Counted from the first letter of the stretch, positions 19,404-29,451 are shown. The stretch is DNA of 64,000 nucleotides from Methylocystis sp. IM3 (GCF_038070105.1 NZ_JBBPBZ010000002.1:2120001-2184000), one strand, 5' to 3'. The notes: generated from the sequence alone by a model not told the origin. Translations and numbers: made by a program.

Positions 19404-20852
19404 TCACCGCCCATCCGGCGTTTCGACGCCGAACCACTTCGTCTTGACCTGATCATAATGGATGCTCGGGTCGTAAAGGGCCACGTCGAGCCGCAATTCC
19501 TGAGCGGAGAGACGGCCGATCGAGCCGAGAACCGCATAGGAAGCCACGACGCGGTCGCGCTGCGAGATGACAAGGCCGACGCGCGCGTTGAGCAGCGCCT
19601 GTTGCGCGTTCAGCACGTCGAGCGTTGTGCGCTGGCCAACCTTCGCCTCCTCCCGCACGCCCGCGAGCGCCGTCTCCGCCGCCTTCACCGCCGCCTGGCC
19701 GGAAACGATCGACGCCTTTGCGGTCTCGAGCAGTCCGTAGCTTGAGACCACGCTGGCGCGCACGCTGTCGCGCTGCAAATCGGCGTTGAGACGCGCCTGC
19801 CCCAACTGCTCCTTCGCCTGACGAATCGAGGCGTATTCGGCGCCGCCCTGATAGAGGGGCACGTTCAGTTGGCCGGAGGCTGCTGCCGAGAACTGCCGCG
19901 ATCCCGGAATGCCGAGGAAGGAGTCCCATTGCTGCGACACCTGCGCATTCACCGAAACCGTCGGCGCCAGCGCGCTCTCCGCCACCTTCACGGCGAGTTC
20001 CGCGGCGTCGACCTGATGCAGCGCCGCCACGACGCCCGGATGTTCGACGAGCGCGACCTCTATCGCCTCGTTCAACGAACTCGGCAGCAAAGGCTCGAGG
20101 GAGCGGCCCGGTTCGAGATTCTTCGGCTCGTCGCCAATGATCTGGCGGTAGTTGGCGATGCTGTTCTTGAGCTGCGCCTGCGCGGCGTAGAGCTCCGAAC
20201 GCGCCTGCGCCACGGACGCCTCCGCCTGCGCGACGTCGGTGCGCGTCACCTCGCCCACCTGAAAGCGGTCCTGCGTCTGCTTGAGCTGCTGCTCGAGCAC
20301 CGAGATGTTGTTCTTGCGCAGGTTCACAACCGCCGTGTCGCGCAGCACGTTCATATAGGCGGTCGCGCCGTTCTGAAGGATCGCCTGCTCGGTGAGCCGC
20401 ATGGTCGCCCGCGCCGCGAAGATGTTCGAGTCGGCCTGTTTGACGGAATTGTCGGTGCGGCCCGCGTCGAAGACCGTCTGCGACATGTTCAGCGTCGCGC
20501 CGCGCGGATAGCCGGTATATTCCTCGAGCAGAAACTGCCGCTGCCCGGTGGTCGGGCTTCTGCCGCCAGGAAAGCGCAGATTGCCGTAGAGCGGACCGGC
20601 CGAAGCCTGGATGTTCGCCTTGGGGCGGGCGCCGGCGAGCGCCTTGGGCGCATCCTCGTCGCGCACCCGGACGGCCGCGCGGCTCTGGTTCAGATCGGGA
20701 TTGCCGGAATAGGCCCGCGCGAGGGCGGAGAGAAGCGACTCGGCGCGCGCCTCGCTGGAACAGACGGACAGCAGCGCCAGGGCGGCGGCCGCGCTGCGCG
20801 CGAGAAACCCGCGGAGGTCCGCCTGCGGCCGGCTCATCGCCGCACTGTCCAT
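19404..20852 (-). CDS. tolC: TolC-family outer-membrane efflux protein
   Basis: About 482 residues. A signal peptide ends near SEARAES. Two repeats of the TolC fold follow, with the long coiled-coil hairpins (TQDRFQVGEVTRTDVAQAEA and EEAKVGQRTTLDVLNAQQ) that form the periplasmic tunnel. It serves type I secretion and RND efflux. The ATG at 20852 has a GGGGGAAGG ribosome site; a second ATG lies at 20837. The frame continues up to 20936 without support. It sits between the Pcm-like gene and popZ. Confidence 0.93.
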   Translation of the reverse strand: MDSAAMSRPQADLRGFLARSAAAALALLSVCSSEARAESLLSALARAYSGNPDLNQSRAAVRVRDEDAPKALAGARPKANIQASAGPLYGNLRFPGGRSPTTGQRQFLLEEYTGYPRGATLNMSQTVFDAGRTDNSVKQADSNIFAARATMRLTEQAILQNGATAYMNVLRDTAVVNLRKNNISVLEQQLKQTQDRFQVGEVTRTDVAQAEASVAQARSELYAAQAQLKNSIANYRQIIGDEPKNLEPGRSLEPLLPSSLNEAIEVALVEHPGVVAALHQVDAAELAVKVAESALAPTVSVNAQVSQQWDSFLGIPGSRQFSAAASGQLNVPLYQGGAEYASIRQAKEQLGQARLNADLQRDSVRASVVSSYGLLETAKASIVSGQAAVKAAETALAGVREEAKVGQRTTLDVLNAQQALLNARVGLVISQRDRVVASYAVLGSIGRLSAQELRLDVALYDPSIHYDQVKTKWFGVETPDGR

Positions 20853-20983
20853 CTCTGCCTTCCCCCTCAACTTTCCGGCAGAACGCCGAAGACACGACAG
20901 GTCGCACGCTCCGCGCATGCCGATTCGCGGCGACACGCGGCACAGGAAACGCTAGGAACGCGAATGGGGCGAAACGGCGGCGC

Positions 20984-21700
20984 TCAGAAGGTGAACCCTG
21001 GCGCCTTCGCGAACCCCTCCAGAACAGGGGCGTTGGCGCTGAACAGCGACACGCGCCCCGCGAGCTGGCCAGCCTGGCGCTCGTAGCGCACGACATGCTG
21101 GCCGGCGCCGGGCTCCGGAGTCACGATCGCCAGAAGCCGGCCGTTCGGCGTGAGCTGGCCGAAAAGCGTATCGAGCCCGCTCTCGACGCGGCCCTCGACG
21201 TAGATAAGGTCATAGGGGCCAGCCGCGGCGAAGCCCATCTCCATCGGCCCGATCTCGACGCGCGCATTGCCGGCGCCAATGGCAGCAAGGCCGTCCTTGG
21301 CGCGATCCGCGAGTTCCGGGTCGCTCTCGAGCGCCACGACGTCGCCGACGAGTCCAGACAGGATCGCCGCGGAATAGCCGGCCCCGCCGATCGCCAGAAC
21401 CTTCTCGGACGGTCGCGGCTCTCCGCCCTGCAGCATGCGCGAGAGCACCAGCGGCGGCAGCAGCGTGCGGCGGCGCCCAGCGGCGCCCGTCACCGTCACG
21501 GCGAGGTCCGAGTAGGCCACGGACGACTGGCTGGAGGGCAGGAATAATTCCCGCGGCACATTGAGGAAACGCTCGAGCAGCGGCACGTCCGTCACATCGA
21601 AGGGTCGCAGCTGGCGTTCGACCATGGTGCGGCGCAGCTCCGCCGCCGCCTGTCCCTGCTCCGCATTCCGACGAATCGTCGCCACCGCTGCTTCCGACAT
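20984..21700 (-). CDS. Pcm-like SAM-dependent methyltransferase
   Basis: A protein of 238 residues related to isoaspartyl methyltransferases. SAM motif I (VLAIGGAGYSAAILSGL) is intact, but the substrate loop differs from the true pcm at 5183. The N-terminus carries VERQLRPFDVTDVPLLERFL, typical of the variant found upstream of tolC in Hyphomicrobiales. Isoaspartyl repair may not be its job. It probably shares a unit with tolC, 131 bases downstream. Confidence 0.8.
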   Translation of the reverse strand: MSEAAVATIRRNAEQGQAAAELRRTMVERQLRPFDVTDVPLLERFLNVPRELFLPSSQSSVAYSDLAVTVTGAAGRRRTLLPPLVLSRMLQGGEPRPSEKVLAIGGAGYSAAILSGLVGDVVALESDPELADRAKDGLAAIGAGNARVEIGPMEMGFAAAGPYDLIYVEGRVESGLDTLFGQLTPNGRLLAIVTPEPGAGQHVVRYERQAGQLAGRVSLFSANAPVLEGFAKAPGFTF

Positions 21701-21779
21701 TCGCTTCCCGGCGTTCGCCGGCCTCTGTTTCCCGCAGATTCTCCGGCCTGACGCCGGCGCGGGCTTTATAGGTTCAGGC

Positions 21780-22265
21780 TCAGGCCATGTCCATGGCCGC
21801 CGGTCCGGCGGCCTTCTTGCGCTTTCTCTCCAGAAGCTTCAGCCCGGCCTCGCCGAGCGCCCGCATCTGATCGAGCGTCGTGTTATCGAGCACGCGTGCA
21901 ATGGCGTCGCGCGCTTCAAGCATCACAAGCCGCACCGCACAATGCGCCTCGTCGACGCAGTCGTCGCATTTCCGATAGAGACGCCGGCTCGCGCACTGGA
22001 TCGGCGCGAGCGGCCCGTCGAGCGTGCGCACCAGGTTGCCGACGGCGATCTCCTCCGGCGCCTTCGCCAGCATATAGCCGCCGCCCTTGCCTTTTTTGGA
22101 GTGGACGAAACCGGCGTTGCGCAATTCGCTCAAAATGGCGTCGAGAAACTTCTTCGGGATCTGATTCTCCGACGCGATATCGGCGACGAGGGCGGTCTGG
22201 CCGGGCTCGACTCCGGCAAGATAAACCATCGCCTTCAGCCCGTATTTCGCTTTTTTCGTCAGCAT
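21780..22265 (-). CDS. Rrf2-family transcriptional regulator with Cys cluster
   Basis: A protein of 161 residues. An N-terminal winged helix (TKKAKYGLKAMVYLA, then IPKKFLDAILSELRNAGFV) is followed by cysteines 91, 100, 103 and 109, a spacing that could hold an Fe-S cluster or sense cysteine/thiol redox state. It is divergent from a sulfite-exporter-type gene followed by cysK, so control of sulfur supply is a reasonable inference. The start at 22265 matches the family N-terminus; GTG at 22280 would add five residues. Confidence 0.87.
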   Translation of the reverse strand: MLTKKAKYGLKAMVYLAGVEPGQTALVADIASENQIPKKFLDAILSELRNAGFVHSKKGKGGGYMLAKAPEEIAVGNLVRTLDGPLAPIQCASRRLYRKCDDCVDEAHCAVRLVMLEARDAIARVLDNTTLDQMRALGEAGLKLLERKRKKAAGPAAMDMA

Positions 22266-22391
22266 TCCCAAACTTACCACAGATTCGGCCGCCGCGCGCG
22301 AACCGCCGGACGACCTGGACGTTACTCCGGATCAGGAGCGTATTTTCGTGACTTAATCACATATTCGAATTTTTTAATATACGCCCGGAGC

Positions 22392-22441
22392 TTGACGCCG
22401 ATATTCTTTATTCTTTTACTAGACTAAGAGATTGACGCCGA
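22392..22441. promoter_or_regulatory. Direct repeats in AT-rich divergent promoter region
   Basis: TTGACGCCGA occurs at 22392-22401 and 22432-22441, 40 bases apart, inside a markedly AT-rich gap between the Rrf2 gene and the TSUP gene. Four helical turns separate the copies, so they may be a tandem operator, possibly for the Rrf2 regulator. An A/T stretch (TCGAATTTTTTAATAT, 22354-22380 area) lies just upstream. Confidence 0.4.
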
Positions 22442-22532
22442 CCCGCTTTTGCGCCACTTATTCGACGAACGAATTATGTGCCTCGGAAAATTGCACATAA
22501 TTATTGAGTAAATAGGCAGGAGCCGCCCGCCC

Positions 22533-23336
22533 ATGTTCGCTTTCGCCGATGCGCTCCACGCGTTCAACCCGCTCCATTCCGTGTCCGGCTTCATCGTCGG
22601 GACGCTTGTCGGCTTCACGGGCGTAGGCGGCGGGTCTCTCATGACGCCGATCCTGGTGCTGCTGTTCGGCGTCGCGCCGACGACCGCGGTCGGCACCGAT
22701 CTGCTCTACGCCGCCATCACCAAGAGCAACGGCACGCTCGTCCATTCGCTCAACGGGACCGTCGACTGGCGGATCACGCGACGCCTCGCCTGCGGCTCCA
22801 TCCCCGCGACCATCATCACCCTGCTCACCCTCTCCTGGCTGGGCAAGGCGGCTGGCCACGCGGCGAACGGGCTCATCACCTCGGCGCTGGGCTTCGCGCT
22901 GCTGCTGACGGCCGCCGCCATTCTCTTCCGGCGCTGGATTCTCGACTACATCGCCCATCATCTCGACAATCTCTCAGACCGTCGGGTCGCCTGCCTGACG
23001 ATGGCGCTGGGCGCCTTTCTCGGCGTGCTGGTGTCGGTTTCCTCCGTCGGCGCCGGCGCCCTCGGCATGACGATCCTTCTCGCGCTCTATCCGCGCGCGC
23101 CGACCGTGCGTCTCGTCGGCTCCGACATTGCCCATGCCGTGCCATTGACCTTCGTCGCCGGCTTCGGGCATTGGCTTATGGGCGGCGTGGACTGGCTGTT
23201 GCTGTTTTCGCTGCTCGTCGGCTCCCTGCCCGGCATCGCCATCGGGAGCCATCTCGCCGCCCGCGTGCCAGACCATTATCTGAGGCCGGCGCTGGCGACG
23301 ATGATGGCGGCGGTCGGCGTCAAGCTGTCGATCTGA
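22533..23336 (+). CDS. TSUP (TauE/SafE) family membrane exporter
   Basis: A protein of 267 residues with seven to eight membrane segments and the family loop [13 protein letters not shown] near residues 28-40, repeated in weaker form as [13 protein letters not shown] near 170-182. TSUP proteins move sulfite, sulfonates or other small sulfur anions across the inner membrane. The cysK gene starts 20 bases downstream, so a sulfur role is likely. Divergent from the Rrf2 regulator. Confidence 0.88.
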   Translation: MFAFADALHAFNPLHSVSGFIVGTLVGFTGVGGGSLMTPILVLLFGVAPTTAVGTDLLYAAITKSNGTLVHSLNGTVDWRITRRLACGSIPATIITLLTLSWLGKAAGHAANGLITSALGFALLLTAAAILFRRWILDYIAHHLDNLSDRRVACLTMALGAFLGVLVSVSSVGAGALGMTILLALYPRAPTVRLVGSDIAHAVPLTFVAGFGHWLMGGVDWLLLFSLLVGSLPGIAIGSHLAARVPDHYLRPALATMMAAVGVKLSI

Positions 23337-23356
23337 TTTCTTTCTCGGAGCAGGAC

Positions 23357-24337
23357 ATGTCGAAGGACAAGCCTTTCACGCCCCCCGCCAAGCCGGGCCG
23401 GGGCCGGATTTACGACTCGATCACCCAAACGATCGGCGACACGCCTCTCGTCCGGCTGGACCGGCTGGCCAAGGAAAAAGGCGTGAAGGCCAATCTCCTC
23501 GCCAAGCTCGAATTCTTCAATCCCATCGCGAGCGTCAAGGACCGCATCGGCGTCGCCATGATCGACGCGCTCGAAAAGGCCGGCAAGATCACGCCCGGCC
23601 AGTCGGTGCTGATCGAGCCGACCTCCGGCAACACCGGTATCGCGCTCGCCTTCGTCGCGGCGGCGCGCGGCTACCGGCTCATTCTCGTCATGCCCGAATC
23701 CATGTCGATCGAGCGGCGCAAGATGCTCGCGCTTCTGGGCGCCGAACTCGTGCTGACCCCCGCCGCGCAGGGCATGAAGGGCGCGCTCGCCAAGGCTGCC
23801 GAGCTTCAAGCGGAGACGGCCGGATCCGTCATTCCGCAGCAGTTCGAAAATCCGGCCAATCCGGAAATCCACCGCGTCACCACCGCCGAGGAAATCTGGA
23901 ACGACGCCGACGGCCACGTCGATTACTTCGTCTCGGGCGTGGGCACGGGTGGCACCATCACGGGCGTGGGCCAAGTCCTGAAACAGCGCAATCCGTCTTT
24001 GCGCGTCGTGGCTGTCGAGCCCGAGGACTCTGCCGTTCTCTCCGGACGCCCGCCGGGACCGCACAAGATTCAGGGAATCGGCGCCGGCTTCGTGCCGCCA
24101 ATTCTCGACCGGGGGATCATCGACGAGATCGTGACGATCGGCAACCAGACCGCCTTCGAGACCGCGCGGCTGCTGGCGCGCATCGAGGGGATTCCCGTCG
24201 GCATCTCGTCCGGCGCCGCCGTGGCGGCCGCGCTGGAGATCGCGAGCCGTCCCGAGGCGGAGGGCAAGAACATTGTGCTGATCATCCCCTCCTTCGCCGA
24301 ACGCTATCTGTCGACGGCGCTGTTCGAGGGCCTCTGA
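23357..24337 (+). CDS. cysK: Cysteine synthase A (O-acetylserine sulfhydrylase)
   Basis: A protein of 326 residues. It makes cysteine from O-acetylserine and sulfide. The PLP lysine is Lys61 in [11 protein letters not shown]. The substrate loop TSGNTGIAL and the phosphate loop GTGGTITG are intact. The N-terminus is about 18 residues longer than in enteric CysK, ahead of [15 protein letters not shown]. The ATG at 23357 has a GGAG ribosome site; the frame is open much further upstream but overlaps the TSUP gene. Confidence 0.95.
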   Translation: MSKDKPFTPPAKPGRGRIYDSITQTIGDTPLVRLDRLAKEKGVKANLLAKLEFFNPIASVKDRIGVAMIDALEKAGKITPGQSVLIEPTSGNTGIALAFVAAARGYRLILVMPESMSIERRKMLALLGAELVLTPAAQGMKGALAKAAELQAETAGSVIPQQFENPANPEIHRVTTAEEIWNDADGHVDYFVSGVGTGGTITGVGQVLKQRNPSLRVVAVEPEDSAVLSGRPPGPHKIQGIGAGFVPPILDRGIIDEIVTIGNQTAFETARLLARIEGIPVGISSGAAVAAALEIASRPEAEGKNIVLIIPSFAERYLSTALFEGL

Positions 24338-24345
24338 CAAAAGAA

Positions 24346-24380
24346 AAGAGCCGGGCGGTTCGACCGCCCAGCTCTCTTTA
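24346..24380. terminator. Terminator between cysK and the convergent gene
   Basis: AGAGC-CGGGCGGT / ACCGCCC-AGCTCT hairpin with TTCG-type loop, flanked by an A-rich side and CTTTA. It lies nine bases after the cysK stop and could also serve the leftward gene ending at 24399. Confidence 0.85.
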
Positions 24381-24398
24381 ATCCGCCTGCGCTCAGGA

Positions 24399-24746
24399 TT
24401 ACTCCTTGGACGCCGCCGGCGCGAAGCTCCTGTCGCGCAGATAGTGGCGGCCATAGGCGCCGGCCACATAGCCGACCGCGCAGATGATGAAATAGACGAC
24501 GATCAAGAAGCCGCCGCGCTGATTGGCGTTGTGCGCCTTTTCGAGGATCGTCGTCACCGCGCTTTGATCCAGGAATTTGTCCGAGACCACGCCGCAGACC
24601 ACCGCCACGACGGGCACCAGCCACGAGGGCAGGCGGAACCAGCCGATCGCCGCCGACGCCGCGAAGGCGACGAGGCCGAACAGGTGGACGAACTGGATGA
24701 AGATCGACTGCGACACGAGCCCGATGAAACGGAGCAGTTTGAGCAT
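24399..24746 (-). CDS. Small membrane protein, unknown function
   Basis: A protein of 115 residues with three hydrophobic segments: about 8-40, 44-60 and 80-97 (FLIVVYFIICAVGYVAGAYG). No family recognised. It starts 45 bases after pyrB and is probably co-transcribed with it. In many bacteria pyrC follows pyrB; here it does not, so pyrimidine genes are split. Confidence 0.65.
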   Translation of the reverse strand: MLKLLRFIGLVSQSIFIQFVHLFGLVAFAASAAIGWFRLPSWLVPVVAVVCGVVSDKFLDQSAVTTILEKAHNANQRGGFLIVVYFIICAVGYVAGAYGRHYLRDRSFAPAASKE

Positions 24747-24791
24747 TTCGCACCCCTTTGAAGGTCCGTATGGACCGGTTTTGAGGCGATC

Positions 24792-25736
24792 TTACACATT
24801 CGGGAGATGCTGCGCGAGGGCCTCCAGCACGGCCATTCTGACGGCGACGCCCATCTCGACCTGCTCGCGGATCAGCGAGCGGCCGCTGTCGGCCACGGAG
24901 GAGTCGATCTCCACGCCCCGGTTCATCGGACCCGGATGCATCACGAGAGCGCCCGGCGCGGCATAGGACAGCTTTTCCTCGTCGAGCCCATAGAAGTGGA
25001 AATATTCCCGCGCGCTCGGCGTCAACGCGCCAGACATGCGCTCGCGCTGCAACCGCAGCATCATCACGATGTCCGCGCCCGAGAGGCCGCCGCGCATGTC
25101 ATGATGCACCTCGACCCCGAGCCGGGAAATACTGTCGGGCGCGAGCGTCGACGGTCCCACCACGCGCAGCCGCGCGCCCAGCGCCGAGAGCAGCACAATG
25201 TTCGAGCGCGCCACGCGGGAATGCAGAATATCGCCGCAGATGGCGATGACGAGCCCCTCGATTCGCCCCTTGTTGCGGCGGATGGTCAGGGCGTCCAGCA
25301 GCGCCTGAGTCGGATGTTCATGCGCGCCGTCGCCGGCGTTCACGACAGAGCAGTCGACCTTGCGCGCGAGCAGATGGGCCGCGCCCGCCTGCGCGTGACG
25401 CACGACGATGATGTCGGGCCGCATGGCGTTGAGCGTCATCGCCGTGTCGAGCAGCGTTTCGCCCTTCGATTCCGAAGATCGCGCCACCGACATGTTCATC
25501 ACATCGGCGCCGAGCCGCTTGCCCGCGATCTCGAAAGACGCCTGGGTGCGGGTGGAGGGCTCGTAAAAAAGATTGATCTGTGTGCGCCCGCGCAGAATCG
25601 AGCGTTTCTTCTCGACCTGCCGGGAGACTTCAACAGCCTGCTCGGCCATGTCGAGCAGCGTCTCTATGTCCGGGCGCTTGAGCCCCTCGATGCCGAGAAG
25701 GTGGCGGTGCGGAAAAATTCTGGCGTCGGCCTGCAT
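24792..25736 (-). CDS. pyrB: Aspartate carbamoyltransferase catalytic subunit
   Basis: A protein of 314 residues. It joins carbamoyl phosphate and aspartate in de novo pyrimidine synthesis. The carbamoyl-phosphate loop STRTQ is at residues 61-65, HPTQALLD lies in the middle, and the [11 protein letters not shown] segment is near the C-terminus. No pyrI regulatory subunit gene is adjacent. Its upstream region is shared with the nad operon and contains two palindromes. Confidence 0.96.
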   Translation of the reverse strand: MQADARIFPHRHLLGIEGLKRPDIETLLDMAEQAVEVSRQVEKKRSILRGRTQINLFYEPSTRTQASFEIAGKRLGADVMNMSVARSSESKGETLLDTAMTLNAMRPDIIVVRHAQAGAAHLLARKVDCSVVNAGDGAHEHPTQALLDALTIRRNKGRIEGLVIAICGDILHSRVARSNIVLLSALGARLRVVGPSTLAPDSISRLGVEVHHDMRGGLSGADIVMMLRLQRERMSGALTPSAREYFHFYGLDEEKLSYAAPGALVMHPGPMNRGVEIDSSVADSGRSLIREQVEMGVAVRMAVLEALAQHLPNV

Positions 25737-25886
25737 GGCGAAGGTCTATAGCAGCTTTCGTGCGGGCCGCGACCCGTGAAGAGGGGAGAAAAGAACGACT
25801 CTCGCGGCGAAAAAGCCACCCTCCCCATAGGATCCCCGGCACACGGCGCGTTGCATCGCTCCGGCCCATCCTCATCCGCCTTGATT

Positions 25887-25905
25887 TATACTCTATCCGA
25901 GCATA
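25887..25905. promoter_or_regulatory. Operator-like dyad, copy 1, upstream of nadA
   Basis: TATACTC-N5-GAGCATA, a dyad with one mismatch (GAGCATA against a perfect GAGTATA). The identical half-sites and spacing recur at 26010-26028. The layout suggests a repressor of NAD synthesis such as NadQ or an NrtR-type protein; which one is an inference. Confidence 0.6.
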
Positions 25906-26009
25906 TGTGCGCGCCACGGCTGGGGTTGCAGGCGCGGTCGCCTGTCATTAAGTTCCGGCTGACTGGAGCTCCGGGCGGCTGCCGCTACGGGGTTTTTGTA
26001 GGACCCTCT

Positions 26010-26028
26010 TATACTCATATTGAGCATA
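26010..26028. promoter_or_regulatory. Operator-like dyad, copy 2, upstream of nadA
   Basis: TATACTC-N5-GAGCATA again, here with flanking T and A that extend the dyad to nine bases per arm. It ends 34 bases before the nadA start, where a bound repressor would block the promoter. The centre is 123 bases from copy 1, so looping between the two is possible. Confidence 0.65.
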
Positions 26029-26062
26029 AGACGACAGAGCAGGATAGAAGGGCACGGGAGCC

Positions 26063-27136
26063 ATGACCTTCCCCACCGCCGAACTCGATTTTGCGCCCGC
26101 GCCCCGCCTGGAGCCCAAGGGGCGTTTCCCCAGGCTGCCACGTCCGAATCTGGAATGGACGCCTGAGGTCGAGGCTGCGACCGCGCATCTCTACGAGCGC
26201 GTCTCCAAGGTCATTCCGCCGGTCGAATGGCCGTTTCACGCGCCTTATGTGAAGGCGATCAACGACCTCAAGGCGGCGCGCAACGCCGTGATCCTGGCGC
26301 ATAATTACCAGACGCCAGAAATCTATCACTGCGTTTCCGACTACATTGGCGACAGCCTCCAGCTCGCCAAGCTGGCCGCGCAGTCGAACGCCGACGTCAT
26401 CGTGCAGGGCGGCGTCTATTTCATGGCCGAGACGTCGAAGATCCTTAATCCCGACAAGACCGTGCTGATTCCGGACGCGGAAGCCGGCTGCTCGCTGGCG
26501 GCCTCGATCACGGCCGCCGACATTCGCGGGCTGCGCCGCGAATATCCGGGCGTGCCGATCGTCGCTTATGTCAACACCTCGGCCGAGGTGAAGGCGGAGG
26601 TAGATATCTGCTGCACCTCCTCCAACGCGGTGAAGGTCGTCGAGAGCCTCGGCGTCGACCGCGTCATCATGGTCCCGGACCGATTCCTGGCGCAGAACGT
26701 CGCCGCGCAGACCAAGGTGAAGATCATCGCCTGGCACGGCGCCTGTGAGGTGCACGAGCTTTTCACGGCTGAGGAAATTCTCGGTTTCAAGGCTGACCAT
26801 CCGGGCCTGAAGGTGATCGCCCATCCGGAATGCCCGCGCGAAGTCGTGGAGGTCTCGGACTTTTCCGGCTCCACCGCGGCGATGATCGACTATGTGCGCA
26901 ACAACAAGCCGGCGCGCGTCATGCTCGTGACGGAATGCTCCATGGCTGACAATATCGCGGCGGAGACGACGGGAACGCAGTTCGTGCGGCCCTGCAATTT
27001 CTGCCCGCACATGAAGCGCATCACGCTGCCCAGGATTCTCGACGCACTGCTGGAGATTCGTGAGGAAGTCGTCGTGGATCCGGCGACGGCCGCACGCGCG
27101 CGCCGCAGCGTGCAGAGGATGATCGACCTGGGGTGA
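26063..27136 (+). CDS. nadA: Quinolinate synthase NadA
   Basis: A protein of 357 residues of the long proteobacterial type. It condenses iminoaspartate with dihydroxyacetone phosphate, using a [4Fe-4S] cluster. The conserved cysteines are visible in [18 protein letters not shown] and [21 protein letters not shown] holds substrate-binding residues. First gene of the nad operon, behind two operator-like dyads. Confidence 0.96.
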   Translation: MTFPTAELDFAPAPRLEPKGRFPRLPRPNLEWTPEVEAATAHLYERVSKVIPPVEWPFHAPYVKAINDLKAARNAVILAHNYQTPEIYHCVSDYIGDSLQLAKLAAQSNADVIVQGGVYFMAETSKILNPDKTVLIPDAEAGCSLAASITAADIRGLRREYPGVPIVAYVNTSAEVKAEVDICCTSSNAVKVVESLGVDRVIMVPDRFLAQNVAAQTKVKIIAWHGACEVHELFTAEEILGFKADHPGLKVIAHPECPREVVEVSDFSGSTAAMIDYVRNNKPARVMLVTECSMADNIAAETTGTQFVRPCNFCPHMKRITLPRILDALLEIREEVVVDPATAARARRSVQRMIDLG

Positions 27137-27262
27137 GCACGTCCCCTCCCTGTCCCATAGGGCGAGAGAGGGGACGCTCCCGATCGGCAGCGCCGATAAA
27201 ATTCACGCTCTGCTCCCTCTCCCGCGAAAGCGGTGGAGGGTTGGGGAGGGGGTAGAAAGACG
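27137..27262. repeat. Palindromic repeat pair between nadA and the DUF4202 gene
   Basis: Two facing GC-rich palindromes. The first, near 27143-27172, has CCCCTCCC and GAGAGAGGGG-type arms. The second, near 27212-27255, holds CTCTCCCGCGAAAGCGG-TGGAGGG. The pattern resembles the repeat in dnaE2 and the one between nadB and nadC, though more diverged. No gene is seen in this gap. Confidence 0.5.
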
Positions 27263-27264
27263 AC

Positions 27265-27885
27265 ATGCCGTCCCTCGAAGCGACACTCGCCGCCATCGAC
27301 GCCGCCAACGCGGAAGATCCCCGCAAGGCGGACGGCCGGGCCTACGAAAGCCTCTACGCCGAGCGCATGAGCGCCCGCCTTTCGGCCCTCTATCCGGAAG
27401 CGTCCGACCTTCTGAAGATCGCCGCCCGCGCCCAGCATCTGCGCCGATGGGAAATCCCACGCGCCGATTATCCGGAGGGACGCCGCGGCTACAACGACTG
27501 GCGACGCGCCTGCCGGGATCATCATGCCCGTCTCGCCGGCGGCATCATGTGCGCCCACGGCTATGACGAAGCGGCCATCGCCCATGTCGGCGCTTTGATT
27601 CGCAAGGAGCAGCTCAAGAAAGACCCGGAATCGCAGGCACTGGAGAATGTCGCCGCCATCGTCTTCCTCGAATATTATTTCGAGGATTTCCTCGCCAAAT
27701 ACCAAGGTTACGAGGACGAAAAGATCGTCGACATTCTCGGCAAGACGCTGTGCAAAATGTCGCCCAAGGGCCACGGCGCGGCGCTTGCTCTGCCCCTGCC
27801 CGACCGCGCCCGCGCGCTCGTCTCCGCCGCCGTGGCGCGAGAGGCGGCGGCGCTCGAACGGCTCGCCGCCGTCTCGCTCGATTAG
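27265..27885 (+). CDS. DUF4202 family protein in the nad operon
   Basis: A protein of 206 residues. It has the histidine-rich core AQHLRRWEIPRADYPEGRRGY (split by the R-R-W turn) and, near residues 85-95, RDHHARLAG, then FLEYYFEDF later. The helical His/Asp pattern is reminiscent of HD-type metal-dependent proteins. DUF4202 has no assigned function. It stops three bases before nadB, so it is translated as part of the NAD operon and may act on a pathway intermediate or as a regulator. Confidence 0.8.
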   Translation: MPSLEATLAAIDAANAEDPRKADGRAYESLYAERMSARLSALYPEASDLLKIAARAQHLRRWEIPRADYPEGRRGYNDWRRACRDHHARLAGGIMCAHGYDEAAIAHVGALIRKEQLKKDPESQALENVAAIVFLEYYFEDFLAKYQGYEDEKIVDILGKTLCKMSPKGHGAALALPLPDRARALVSAAVAREAAALERLAAVSLD

Positions 27886-27888
27886 CCG

Positions 27889-29433
27889 ATGCCGGGCAAG
27901 CTCCCTCCCATCGTCATCGTCGGCGGCGGCCTTGCGGGCGTCTTCTGCGCGCTGAAGCTCGCGCCGCACCCGGTGGCCATCCTCGCGCCCACGCCGGTCG
28001 GGTCGAGCGGCTCCTCTTATTGGGCGCAAGGCGGCATCGCCGCTGCGGTCGAGGAAGGCGATACGCCGGAGCGGCACGCCGACGACACGGTGGCGGCCGG
28101 CGCCGGCATCGTGGACCGTGAGATTGCGCTCGGCATGGCGCGCGAGGCGCGCGACCGGGTCGAGGATCTCGCCGCAATGGGCGCGCCTTTCGACAGACGC
28201 GACGGGGGCGCCTTTGCGCCTTCGCGCGAGGCGGCCCATTCGCATCGCCGCGTGGTGCGCGTGATGGGCGACGCCGCCGGGCGCGCCATCATGGAGACGC
28301 TGGAGAGAGAGGTCGCGCGGACGCCTTCCGTCACAGTTGTCGCCGGCTATTCCGCTCAGGAGATCATCACGCACGGAGGCCGCATCGTCGGCGTGCGCGC
28401 GCGCCACGATTCGGGCCGCATCTGCGACATTCCCTGCTCGGCCCTGGTGCTGGCGACTGGCGGCGTCGGCCATTTGTACCGTCTCACGACCAATCCGGTG
28501 GAGGCGCGCGGGGTCGGCGTCGCCATGGCGGCGCGCGCCGGGGTCGCCATCGCCGACGCGGAATTCGTGCAATTCCACCCGACGGCCATCGACATTGACG
28601 CCGATCCGGCCCCGCTCGCGACGGAGGCGCTGCGCGGCGAAGGCGCGACCATCGTAGACCGCGACGGCGGGCGCTTCCTGCTCGACGTCGATCCGGCGGG
28701 GGAGCTCGCGCCGCGCGACGTCGTCGCGCGCGGCGTCTTCGCCAGCATTCGGGCCGGGCGCGGCGCCTTTCTGGACGCGCGGGCCGCCGTCGGTGCCGAG
28801 TTCCCGCGTCGCTTTCCGAACGTCTACGCAAGCTGCACGGCGGCCGGCATCGACCCGGTAACGCAGCCGATCCCCGTCGCGCCAGCCGCGCATTATCACA
28901 TGGGCGGCGTCTGGACAGACAGGCGGGGCCGCACGAGCCTATCGGGCCTCTGGGCCATCGGCGAGGTCGCCTCGACCGGCGTGCATGGCGCCAACCGGCT
29001 CGCCTCAAATTCGCTGCTGGAGGCGGTTGTCTTCGGCGCGCGGGCCGCCGCCGACATCGCGGCCGCCGAATTGCCGGAAATCGACCCGCGCGTCATGGCG
29101 GATCGCGCCGAGCCGCTCGCCCATGACCGCGACTTCGCCATTGTGGAGGAGTTGCGCGACCTGATGTCGGCGAATGTCGGCGTCATTCGCGACGCCGCCG
29201 GTCTCGCGGGGGCGCTCAAGGCGATCCGACGCCTTTCCTCGCGCACGAGCGACATCGAGATTTCCAACATGCTGACCACCGCGCTGCTGATCGCGGCTTC
29301 CGCCTTCGCCCGCCGCGAGAGCAGAGGCGCGCAGTTCCGCTCGGATTTTCCCAACGCCGATCCCGCTTTGGCGCATCGCACGCGCATGACGCTGGCTGAG
29401 GCCCTGCGGATCGCCGAAGAGGCCGGCGCATGA
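27889..29433 (+). CDS. nadB: L-aspartate oxidase NadB
   Basis: A protein of 514 residues. The FAD-binding start [15 protein letters not shown] and the substrate-side [17 protein letters not shown] are clear. [14 protein letters not shown] and [15 protein letters not shown] lie later, as in the succinate-dehydrogenase flavoprotein family. It oxidises aspartate to iminoaspartate for NadA. It follows the DUF4202 gene by three bases. Confidence 0.95.
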   Translation: MPGKLPPIVIVGGGLAGVFCALKLAPHPVAILAPTPVGSSGSSYWAQGGIAAAVEEGDTPERHADDTVAAGAGIVDREIALGMAREARDRVEDLAAMGAPFDRRDGGAFAPSREAAHSHRRVVRVMGDAAGRAIMETLEREVARTPSVTVVAGYSAQEIITHGGRIVGVRARHDSGRICDIPCSALVLATGGVGHLYRLTTNPVEARGVGVAMAARAGVAIADAEFVQFHPTAIDIDADPAPLATEALRGEGATIVDRDGGRFLLDVDPAGELAPRDVVARGVFASIRAGRGAFLDARAAVGAEFPRRFPNVYASCTAAGIDPVTQPIPVAPAAHYHMGGVWTDRRGRTSLSGLWAIGEVASTGVHGANRLASNSLLEAVVFGARAAADIAAAELPEIDPRVMADRAEPLAHDRDFAIVEELRDLMSANVGVIRDAAGLAGALKAIRRLSSRTSDIEISNMLTTALLIAASAFARRESRGAQFRSDFPNADPALAHRTRMTLAEALRIAEEAGA

Positions 29434-29451
29434 GCGCGGAGGGGCGAACCC

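Noticed and set aside
26890..28899. Leftward ORF of 669 residues opposite nadA-nadB
   Set aside because: Antisense shadow spanning three certain genes and a repeat; no family features.
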